This document shows, one piece after another, positions 1 through 5,404 of a DNA stretch of 5,670 bases (the stretch's first letter is position 1; each line of letters begins with the position of its first letter). The translations under genes and the position numbers were made by a program. The stretch spans positions 1 to 5,670 of the forward strand of contig JAGXHP010000065.1 in the NCBI GenBank assembly GCA_024636135.1, read 5' to 3'. The notes beneath the pieces were generated by a model. It was given only the letters and a program-made list of their open reading frames with translations. It made no database searches and had not been told where the DNA came from. Origin of the DNA: Chloroflexota bacterium. Lineage in GTDB: Bacteria > Chloroflexota > Limnocylindria > QHBO01.

Positions 1-849
1 GAGCAGCACATCGGTCGATCGCGCGGCCTCGTTTGCGGCATGCGGGCCATTGCGGCCGGTGGCCCCCAGACTGAGCGGCGAATCGTCGTCCAGGGCGCCC
101 TTCCCCAGAGGTGACGTGATCACGGGAATCCCGAGCACCTCGGCCAGGCGACGGAGGGTGGGACCGCCCTCGGCAAGGTGGATCCCGTTGCCGGCGACGA
201 TGAGCGGGCGCTCGGCACCAAGCAACAGCGCGGCGGCGCGTGCCACCGCCGACGGGTCGCCCTGACCGCGGGACGCGATCCCGAGCCGCCAGTCCTCTGG
301 CTCGGGGATCTCCGTTTCGGCCCGCTCGACGAACACGTTGAGCGGCACGTCGATGTGGACGGGCCCCGGCCTTCCGGAGAGCATCAGGGCATAGGCCTGA
401 CGCACGGTCAGCGCGATCATGTCGGCCCGCGGCGTGTGATAGGTCCGCTTGACGTAGGGCCGCATGACGTTGTTGAAGTCGCCCTGGAAGTGGCGCCCCG
501 TCTCCTGGAACGGCCCCCGATTGAACTGCTGCGTGGGAACGTTGCCGGTCACCGCGAGGAAAGCGGACGAGTCGTAGAACGCGTTCGCCACGGCCATCGC
601 GAGGTTCAGAGATCCCGGACCGCACGACGAGTACGTCACGGCAGGCCGATGGGCCACCCGATAGTAGGCATCGGCCATGAACCCGGCGGCCTGCTCGTCG
701 TGGGTGGTGATCGTCTGGATCGCGTCGCGACGGTCGTACAAGGCATCGAGAAAGCCGAGGATGCCGTGCCCGCAGACGCCGAAGGCGTAGGAGACCTTCT
801 CCTTGACCAGGTACTCGGCGAGGATCTCGGCACCCTTGTAGTCAGCCAT
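1..849 (-). CDS. Thiamine-diphosphate-dependent enzyme, acetolactate synthase-like (N-terminal part, runs off left edge)
   Basis: Reading from the ATG at 849 to the window edge gives 283 open codons with no stop, so the C-terminal half, including the ThDP-binding GDG domain, lies outside. Residues about 4-170 form the N-terminal pyrimidine-binding domain: the probable catalytic Glu52 in THDEQAAGFMAD, SCGPGSLNL (75-83, the usual SGPG loop), PFQE (113-116) and GRPGPVHIDVPLNV (159-172). Residues from about 198 start the central Rossmann-like domain, with LGKGALDDD at 248-256. A GGGAG Shine-Dalgarno (complement of 860-864) sits 10 nt before the ATG. The loop usually reading PGG is VCGHG (25-29), which argues against a biosynthetic acetolactate synthase. 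Enzymes of this superfamily decarboxylate 2-oxo acids or ligate/cleave C-C bonds in the cytoplasm. The substrate is unknown; acetolactate synthase, benzoylformate decarboxylase and dione hydrolase types all remain possible. It is divergent from the IclR gene, its likely regulator. Confidence 0.9.
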   Translation of the reverse strand, partial: MADYKGAEILAEYLVKEKVSYAFGVCGHGILGFLDALYDRRDAIQTITTHDEQAAGFMADAYYRVAHRPAVTYSSCGPGSLNLAMAVANAFYDSSAFLAVTGNVPTQQFNRGPFQETGRHFQGDFNNVMRPYVKRTYHTPRADMIALTVRQAYALMLSGRPGPVHIDVPLNVFVERAETEIPEPEDWRLGIASRGQGDPSAVARAAALLLGAERPLIVAGNGIHLAEGGPTLRRLAEVLGIPVITSPLGKGALDDDSPLSLGATGRNGPHAANEAARSTDVLL

Positions 850-908
850 GCGAAATAGTCTCCCATCGCGTGTCGTCCTGGTCGCCTCGCGAGCGTGCCG
901 GCTCCATC

Positions 909-921
909 GTGTACCGCACAC
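909..921. promoter_or_regulatory. Possible operator: near-palindrome in the divergent region
   Basis: The 13-mer GTGTACCGCACAC pairs with itself at five of its six arm positions. It lies about 10-22 nt downstream of the predicted transcription start of the ThDP gene, where a bound repressor would block transcription. IclR-family dimers commonly bind short palindromes next to their target promoters. A weaker repeat, ATCGG (971-975) with CCGAT (990-994), lies on the IclR side. Neither matches a specific operator I know, so the assignment is tentative. Confidence 0.22.
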
Positions 922-937
922 TGCAACAGTCCCGTAG

Positions 938-966
938 ATCGTATGGTCCGAGACGGCCGGTGTCAA
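938..966 (-). promoter_or_regulatory. Sigma-70-type promoter for the ThDP enzyme gene
   Basis: On the minus strand, a perfect -35 TTGACA (complement of 961-966) is followed by a 17-nt spacer and TACGAT (complement of 938-943), a 4/6 match to the -10 consensus. Transcription would start near 931, giving a 5' leader of about 80 nt before the ATG at 849. Spacing and match are good for a GC-rich genome. This is a pattern match, not a mapped start. Confidence 0.55.
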
Positions 967-1026
967 AGGTATCGGGCTGGTCGAAAGCGCCGATCTGGTA
1001 CTGTCGCGTACGGGAGTAGTGTTCAG

Positions 1027-1902
1027 ATGACCAAGACCGCCACCGTCTCCACCGCCTCCAGCCCGACGGCTCGCCGAAAGGGCGACGCCAATTCGGTCTT
1101 CGCCCTCCGCCGTGGGCTGAGCGTGCTCGACCAATTCTCCGGGCGCCAGCGCGAGCTTGGCGTCAACGAGCTCGCCCGACTCGTCGGGATGCACAAGAGC
1201 ACCGTCTCTCGCCTGTGTGCGACGCTCGAGGACGCCGGCTATCTCGAGCGTGACGCGGCGAATGGACGGTTCCGCCTCGGAGCTCGGATCTACCAGCTCG
1301 CTGGATCCTCCACAGCCACCACCGATGTCCGGATCGTTGCTCGACCGGTGATGCTCGAGCTGGTCGATAGCTCCAGCGAGACCGCCACGCTCGGCGTCCG
1401 CGAGGGGAAGGACATCGTCACGATCGACGTCGTCGACGGGCTCAACTACATGCGCATGGCGACGCGCGTCGGCATGCGGACGCAGCTCCACGCCAGCGCG
1501 GTGGCCAAGGCCATCCTGGCCTGGATGCCCGAGGCTGATCTCGACGAGCTGCTGGCGGACTGGCCGATGGCGTCGCTCACGCCGAACACCGTAACCGACG
1601 CGGCCGGGCTCAAGAGTCGTCTTGCCGAGGTCCGCGATCGGGGGTTTGCTTTCGACGAGGAGGAGCTCGAGGTCGGTCTCCGATGTGTCGCGGCGCCGAT
1701 CCGCGATCCCGTCGGTCGGGTGGTCGCCGGGCTGAGCATCTCAGGTCCGATCCACCGCATGACCGACGAGGCGATGCTCCGCTTCGGCATCCAGGTTCGC
1801 GAGGCTGCGGCAAAGATCTCCGCGCGACTCGGCGCGCCACCGCAAATGATGGAGGTCCCCGGGGATCTCGCGGCCGTCGATGGCGTTACCATTACCGGGT
1901 GA
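1027..1902 (+). CDS. IclR-family transcriptional regulator
   Basis: A 291-residue protein with the full two-domain IclR layout. Residues about 22-84 form the winged helix-turn-helix: SVFALRRGLSVLDQFS leads into NELARLVGMHKSTVSRLCATL, the recognition helix region at about 55-67, then the wing GYLERD...GRFRLG. Residues about 98-270 form the effector-binding domain, with LHASAVAKAILAWMP (154-168) and the family signature region GLRCVAAPIRDPVGRVVAGLS (218-238). I chose the ATG at 1027 because GGGAG (1012-1016) lies 10 nt upstream. In-frame ATGs at 895 and 943 would add an uncharacteristic tail and, at 943, would overlap the predicted ThDP promoter. Residues 1-20 are Ala/Thr/Ser-rich and probably disordered. 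IclR proteins usually sense a catabolic substrate and control adjacent genes; here the likely targets are the divergent ThDP gene and the downstream aldehyde dehydrogenase. The effector and the sign of control are unknown. Confidence 0.93.
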   Translation: MTKTATVSTASSPTARRKGDANSVFALRRGLSVLDQFSGRQRELGVNELARLVGMHKSTVSRLCATLEDAGYLERDAANGRFRLGARIYQLAGSSTATTDVRIVARPVMLELVDSSSETATLGVREGKDIVTIDVVDGLNYMRMATRVGMRTQLHASAVAKAILAWMPEADLDELLADWPMASLTPNTVTDAAGLKSRLAEVRDRGFAFDEEELEVGLRCVAAPIRDPVGRVVAGLSISGPIHRMTDEAMLRFGIQVREAAAKISARLGAPPQMMEVPGDLAAVDGVTITG

Positions 1903-1916
1903 GACAGTCGCATTCG

Positions 1917-3365
1917 ATGGAACAAGCGACACTGCGCAACGCTGGGGCATACGTCGGTGGCCAAGCTCTCGCCGTCAGGGACAGCGTTGAGCTTCATGAC
2001 CCATATCGCGGCGAGCTCGTCACCCGCGTAGCGGTCTCGGATGCCGGCGACGTTCGTGCCGCCGTCGACGCAGCCGTCGAGGCACAACCGGTCGTTGCGG
2101 CCATGCCCGTCCACGAGCGCGCTGCTGTGCTCCGGCGCGCCGCCAGCCTGATCGAAGCGCGCACCGAGGACTACGCGGCGACGATCACCAGGCAGACCGG
2201 GAAGGCGCTCAAGAACACTCTGCGGGAGGTCGGCCGTGCTGCATGGACGATGCGCGCGGCGGCGACTGCCGCGGAGACACACTTCGGCCGGGTCATGGTC
2301 CCGGATGTCGCCCCCGAGGGGGAGGGAATCCTGGCGATGACGATCTGGCAGCCGGTCGGCGTGGTCGGAGCCGTCACGCCGTTCAACGCCCCATTCAACC
2401 TGGTCCTGCACAAGGTGGCGCCGGCTTTTGCCGCCGGCAACGCGATCGTGGTCAAGCCGGCCACGCAGGCACCGCTGGCCGCCCTTGATGTCGCCGAGGT
2501 GCTCGAGGAGGCGGGAGCGCCGGCCGGGGCCATCAACGTCGTGCCCGGCAACCGCGAGACGGTGGCGGCCCTCGTGGCGGACGAGCGGGTCGCGATGTTC
2601 ACGCTCACGGGGAGCAGGTCCGCCGGCGAGGCCGTGGCTCGTGGGTCAGGCCTCCGGCGCGTCGTGCTCGAGCTCGGTGGCAACTCGCCGAACATCATCC
2701 ACCGCGACGCCGCCATCGACCGCGCGGCCGAGGCATGCGTCCGTGGCGGCTTCGCGAACACAGGGCAGAGCTGCAATTCAGTCCAGCGCATCATCGTCCA
2801 CCGCGGCGTGCTCGATGCCGTCACTGATCGGATCGTCGACCTCGTTGGTCAACTCGTGGTGGGCGATCCGCTGGACCGATCCACCGACGTCGGCACCCTC
2901 GTCCACGAGGATGAGGCGATCCGGATCGAGGGGTGGCTGGAGGAGGCGGTCCGGCGCGGCGCGCGCGTCCTCGCCGGGGGGTCGCGAACGGGTGCGCAGC
3001 TTGAGCCCACGATCGTGGTCGACGCGCCCGTCGACACGCCCCTCGTTTGCGAGGAAGTGTTCGGCCCGGTGGTCGTGCTCCTCGCTTACGACGATCTCGA
3101 CGAGGCGATCAGGCAGGCCAACGCCACGCCGTACGGTCTCCAGGCCGCCGTCTTCACCGACTCATTGAATGTCGCGATGCGGGTGGCACGCGAGGTTCGC
3201 GCGGGTGGCGTGCTCGTCAACCGATCGACGAACTTCCGCATGGACCACCTTCCGTACGGCGGGATGAAGGAGAGCGGGATAGGTCGCGAAGGCCCGATCA
3301 ACGCGATCCAGGAGATGAGCGAGCAGAAGCTCGTTGTTCTCGCGGCGAGTAGCGACACGCGCTGA
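1917..3365 (+). CDS. NAD(P)-dependent aldehyde dehydrogenase
   Basis: A 482-residue, full-length member of the aldehyde dehydrogenase superfamily, oxidising an aldehyde to its acid in the cytoplasm. Visible landmarks: TPFNAPFN (154-161) with the oxyanion-hole Asn157; VVKPA (178-182) with Lys180 for the cofactor; FTLTGSRSAGE (228-238), the cofactor loop; the general base Glu252 in LELGGNSPNII; the nucleophile Cys286 in NTGQSCNSVQR; and EEVFGP (379-384), whose second Glu binds the nicotinamide ribose. The C-terminal LPYGGMKESGIGREG (445-459) resembles the lactaldehyde/phosphonoacetaldehyde dehydrogenase branch, but that does not fix the substrate. The ATG at 1917 is the natural N-terminus: the open frame extends upstream only inside the IclR gene. 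It follows the IclR stop by 14 nt with only a weak GGTGAGA ribosome site, so co-transcription and translational coupling are likely. All catalytic residues are present, so it should be active. Confidence 0.95.
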   Translation: MEQATLRNAGAYVGGQALAVRDSVELHDPYRGELVTRVAVSDAGDVRAAVDAAVEAQPVVAAMPVHERAAVLRRAASLIEARTEDYAATITRQTGKALKNTLREVGRAAWTMRAAATAAETHFGRVMVPDVAPEGEGILAMTIWQPVGVVGAVTPFNAPFNLVLHKVAPAFAAGNAIVVKPATQAPLAALDVAEVLEEAGAPAGAINVVPGNRETVAALVADERVAMFTLTGSRSAGEAVARGSGLRRVVLELGGNSPNIIHRDAAIDRAAEACVRGGFANTGQSCNSVQRIIVHRGVLDAVTDRIVDLVGQLVVGDPLDRSTDVGTLVHEDEAIRIEGWLEEAVRRGARVLAGGSRTGAQLEPTIVVDAPVDTPLVCEEVFGPVVVLLAYDDLDEAIRQANATPYGLQAAVFTDSLNVAMRVAREVRAGGVLVNRSTNFRMDHLPYGGMKESGIGREGPINAIQEMSEQKLVVLAASSDTR

Positions 3366-3384
3366 GCGCGGCCGTGGCCGTCAG
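3362..3384. terminator. Stem-loop over both stop codons of a convergent gene pair
   Basis: CTGA (3362-3365) pairs with TCAG (3381-3384), and inside it CGGC (3369-3372) pairs with GCCG (3377-3380) around a CGTG loop, leaving a 3-nt bulge. The outer arms contain the TGA of the aldehyde dehydrogenase and the complement of the TGA of the facing gene. No U-tract follows on either strand, so this is at best a weak or factor-assisted bidirectional terminator. GC-rich sequence can form such hairpins by chance. Confidence 0.3.
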
Positions 3385-3941
3385 TCGGCCGGGTCTGCGT
3401 CCCGGCGATAGACGTCGCGGTCCGCGCCCGCCGGAACGTGCTTGACGCGAGCCCACCACGGCGTGTCACGGATCTGCTCCCATGCCTCGCCGTTCACGAT
3501 CGCCGGATCGTCGACGCTCCACACGTTGAGGAAGGAGTGGTGGGGTCCCTCTTCCTCGTACCCACGGAACCAATTGACGCCCGGCAGCGAGACCTGGAGG
3601 CGGCAGTGCTCCTCGTCCAGCCAGCGCCGGAACTCGTCACGATCCGCGCCCTCGGCCACGACGCGCACGACCAGGAGGTACGGCGCGTCCGCAATCCGCG
3701 TGGCCTCGGGTCCCGGATAGACCATACGCAGCGAGAACGGAATCCAGCCGTCCCGACGCCCGGCTGGCGCGGGGTCGTCGGCGGCATCGGCAGCGAACGC
3801 CAACCAGCGGTCTCCAGCGGTGGACGAGAAGCTGGCGACAGACGGCGCAGGGCCGATGGAGCGCTCCGACCAACGGACCAGCACATGGGCCACGTCAGCT
3901 TCGGAGTGATGCGTCGATTCTTCGTGGGTGTTCCGCGTCAA
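3381..3941 (-). CDS. Small dimeric alpha/beta-barrel-like protein (EthD/DUF4286-like), probable TTG start
   Basis: A 186-residue protein if translation starts at the TTG at 3941, chosen because GGAGG (complement of 3951-3955) lies 9 nt before it and a promoter lies just upstream. A GTG at 3893 and an ATG at 3725 are weaker options; the ATG would leave 114 residues. The C-terminal half (about 85-170) has the ferredoxin-like barrel pattern: strand APYLLVVRVV, helix EFRRWLDEEHCRLQVSLPGV, strand FLNVWSVDD, then EAWEQIRDTPWWARV. The WLDEEH...LPGV and DTPW elements are typical of small barrel proteins related to EthD, antibiotic monooxygenases and DUF4286. Residues about 15-80, including WSERSIGPAP and GWIPFSLRMVYPG, may be a degenerate second barrel half. 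No catalytic residues can be named. Such proteins often accompany degradative operons. It converges on the aldehyde dehydrogenase and diverges from the MmgE/PrpD gene. The family assignment is moderate; the gene itself is well supported by codon use. Confidence 0.75.
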   Translation of the reverse strand: MTRNTHEESTHHSEADVAHVLVRWSERSIGPAPSVASFSSTAGDRWLAFAADAADDPAPAGRRDGWIPFSLRMVYPGPEATRIADAPYLLVVRVVAEGADRDEFRRWLDEEHCRLQVSLPGVNWFRGYEEEGPHHSFLNVWSVDDPAIVNGEAWEQIRDTPWWARVKHVPAGADRDVYRRDADPAD

Positions 3942-3970
3942 GCAACCGTTCCTCCAGGTGGGACTGACGA

Positions 3971-3976
3971 TACGAT
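3971..3976 (+). promoter_or_regulatory. Possible -10 element for the MmgE/PrpD gene
   Basis: TACGAT is a 4/6 match to the -10 consensus and lies 27 nt before the start codon, but no convincing -35 hexamer sits 16-18 nt upstream (the sequence there is near GTTCCTCC). It overlaps the -10 element of the opposite gene, so the two promoters would compete or need an activator on this side. Confidence 0.25.
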
Positions 3977-4001
3977 AGGGATGAATTCCGAAGGAGGTCA
4001 A
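3972..4001 (-). promoter_or_regulatory. Sigma-70-type promoter for the small barrel gene
   Basis: The minus strand carries TTGACC (complement of 3996-4001, 5/6 match to -35), an 18-nt spacer, and TATCGT (complement of 3972-3977, 4/6 match to -10). The expected start is near 3965, leaving a leader of about 24 nt that contains the GGAGG ribosome site. The -35 element overlaps the Shine-Dalgarno of the divergent MmgE/PrpD gene. The sequence ACGATA occurs twice in overlapping tandem (3967-3977), so a second -10 register is possible. Confidence 0.45.
3991..3998 (+). promoter_or_regulatory. Consensus Shine-Dalgarno of the MmgE/PrpD gene
   Basis: AAGGAGGT is a full anti-16S match 5 nt before the ATG at 4004. 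It is clearly stronger than the ribosome sites of the other genes here, fixes the start, and suggests efficient translation of this protein. Confidence 0.85.
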
Positions 4002-4003
4002 CA

Positions 4004-5365
4004 ATGAGCGATGTTGCTCCCGGTCCGACCGGGACGCTGGCTCAGTGGGTGAGTTCGGTGTCCGCGGACGCGATTCCCCCGCGCGTTCGAGAACGCACGG
4101 CGCACCTGCTGGTCGACGGAGTCGCCAGCGCGCTGGCCGGCCGGCATGGCGACGAGACGCTCCTTGTCGAGACCGTGGCGCAGGAAGTCGCTCCGGGTAG
4201 CGAGGCATCGGTGATCGGCGGGGGAACCCTCTCGCGGCTGGGCGCCGCCTTCCTGAACGGATACCAGGTCACCGCGGTGACGGTGTGCGATGTATATCGC
4301 CCCGCCCTCTTCCATGTCACCCCGGAGGTCATCCCGCCCGCGCTCGCCACCGCCGAGGGTCGTGCAGTCACGGGGCGCGACCTGATCACGGCGGTGGCGA
4401 TCGGCCTTGAGACGGCGGTACGCATAGCTCGCGGCATCAACTACCCGGCGTTCCGCGAACGCGGATGGCACTCGCCGGGCGTCATGGGACCCTTCGGGGG
4501 CGCCGCCGCAGCGGGTCGGCTCATGAACCTCGACGGCGACCGGATGCGGTGGGCGCTCGGCCTCGCGGGCAGCCAGGCCGCCGGTACGTTCGCCCACTGG
4601 GGGACGCCGACCATCAAGTTCCACCAGGCGCGTGGATCGGTGTCCGGACTCCTGGCGGCCACACTCGCCCGAGAGGACTTCCGGGCGTCGGACGAGGTGC
4701 TGGCGCACCCCGACGGCGGAATCTTCGGTGCCTATTCGGACGGCGGTGACCCGTCGGCCGTGGTCGCGGACCTCGGCGACGACTGGGAGCTCGAGCGAAT
4801 CTCCATGCGACTTTGGCCGGCGGCGAGCTCGATTCAGAGCGCGATCAGCGCAATCTTCGATCTCATCGAGGCCCACGACCTGCGACCCGCCGACGTCGAG
4901 CGCCTGACGATCGCGCTCTCGGATGCTACATACCGCATGCACGGCGAGATGGGCTGGGATACCCGCTTCAAGGCTCTGCTGTCGACGAGGTATGCCGCTG
5001 CCGTGGTGCTCCATGACCGTGAGTGCTGGCTCGAACAGTTCGGGCAGGATCGCATCGGAGACCCGGTGCTCGACGCGTTCGCACGTGATCGCATCGTCGT
5101 CGTCTCGGATCCCGCCATCGCCGTGACCGGTGCCGCCGCGACGGTCCTGACGATCGATGGTCGCGAGCTCACCGTTCGTCGTGACGTACCCAAGGGGGAC
5201 GCCGCGGAACCGCTCTCGTCCGATGAGATCGGCGCCAAGTTCGCGAAGGCAGCCGATGGCATCCTGCCGGCCGCCACGAGCGATCGCACGCTCCAGCGCC
5301 TGTTCGAGATCGAGTCGATCGACAATGTCGAGGAGGTTCTCCCGCTCCTCCGCGCTGACCGGTGA
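4004..5365 (+). CDS. MmgE/PrpD-family protein (2-methylcitrate dehydratase/cis-aconitate decarboxylase superfamily)
   Basis: A 453-residue protein of normal family length. The helical N-terminal domain (about 8-265) opens with LAQWVSSVSADAIPPRVRERT and LVDGVASALAG. It contains NGYQVTAVTVCDVYRP (85-100), FHVTPEVIPPALATAEG (103-119), ERGWHSPGVMGPFGGAAAAG (152-171), GLAGSQAAGTF (186-196) and IKFHQARGSVSGLLAA (204-219). The smaller C-terminal domain follows (about 266-450; WPAASSIQSAI, VERLTIALSDA). Family members dehydrate, decarboxylate or epimerise polycarboxylates without a metal cofactor. His104, His156 and Lys205 align with active-site residues of human cis-aconitate decarboxylase, but the usual DxDDTH stretch reads TVCDVY (93-98), losing the first Asp and the Thr. 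The reaction is therefore probably not methylcitrate dehydration; an isomerase, lyase or hydratase on another acid is possible. The start is fixed by the AAGGAGGT site. No methylcitrate-cycle genes are nearby. Confidence 0.93.
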   Translation: MSDVAPGPTGTLAQWVSSVSADAIPPRVRERTAHLLVDGVASALAGRHGDETLLVETVAQEVAPGSEASVIGGGTLSRLGAAFLNGYQVTAVTVCDVYRPALFHVTPEVIPPALATAEGRAVTGRDLITAVAIGLETAVRIARGINYPAFRERGWHSPGVMGPFGGAAAAGRLMNLDGDRMRWALGLAGSQAAGTFAHWGTPTIKFHQARGSVSGLLAATLAREDFRASDEVLAHPDGGIFGAYSDGGDPSAVVADLGDDWELERISMRLWPAASSIQSAISAIFDLIEAHDLRPADVERLTIALSDATYRMHGEMGWDTRFKALLSTRYAAAVVLHDRECWLEQFGQDRIGDPVLDAFARDRIVVVSDPAIAVTGAAATVLTIDGRELTVRRDVPKGDAAEPLSSDEIGAKFAKAADGILPAATSDRTLQRLFEIESIDNVEEVLPLLRADR

Positions 5366-5370
5366 GGAAT

Positions 5371-5400
5371 ATGAAGCTGCTGATCCTTGGTGGTGGGTGA
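5371..5400 (+). pseudogene. Possible nine-codon remnant of a Rossmann-fold gene
   Basis: Five nucleotides after the MmgE/PrpD stop, an ATG preceded by GAGG (5364-5367) opens MKLLILGGG and then meets TGA. That peptide looks like the first strand and glycine loop of NAD-dependent epimerase/dehydratase proteins, which commonly begin MKLLILGGTGF. No continuation is seen in the other plus-strand frames. It could be the scar of a lost operon partner or pure chance, since the same bases form the stem-loop described for this junction. Confidence 0.25.
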
Positions 5401-5404
5401 TCAG
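5380..5404. terminator. Inverted repeat at the MmgE/PrpD - SnoaL-like convergent junction
   Basis: CTGATC (5380-5385) and GATCAG (5399-5404) are perfect 6-bp complements around a 13-nt loop. One further C-G pair is possible with a single bulged T. The right arm includes the stop codon of the minus-strand gene, and the structure begins 15 nt after the MmgE/PrpD stop. It has no U-tract and a modest stem, so it is a candidate shared terminator only. Confidence 0.3.

Noticed and set aside
178..858. Plus-strand open frame (226 codons) over the ThDP enzyme gene
   Set aside because: It is antisense to a clear ThDP-enzyme reading frame and its translation matches no fold I recognise.
999..1004. TACTGT with upstream TG as an extended -10 for the IclR gene
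   Set aside because: Only a partial match with no -35 element at 16-18 nt; too weak to list as a promoter.
895..1026. Longer IclR start at 895 or 943
   Set aside because: The added 28-44 residues are Arg/Cys-rich and unlike IclR N-termini; the ATG at 1027 has a GGGAG at proper distance, and the extension would cover the divergent promoter.
1683..1916. Longer aldehyde dehydrogenase start within the IclR gene
   Set aside because: The first 78 codons of that frame lie inside the IclR C-terminal domain and do not look like an aldehyde dehydrogenase N-terminus.
1446..2411. Minus-strand open frame (321 codons) opposite the IclR and aldehyde dehydrogenase genes
   Set aside because: No family motif, low-complexity Arg/Ser-rich translation, and both plus-strand genes beneath it are unambiguous.
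3951..3997. CCTCC/GGAGG inverted repeat in the divergent region as an operator
   Set aside because: The arms are simply the two divergent Shine-Dalgarno sites, which are complementary by nature.
3942..4208. Upstream extension of the barrel protein to an ATG at 4208
   Set aside because: It would overlap the MmgE/PrpD N-terminus by about 200 bp, and the added residues are Arg/Pro-rich shadow sequence.
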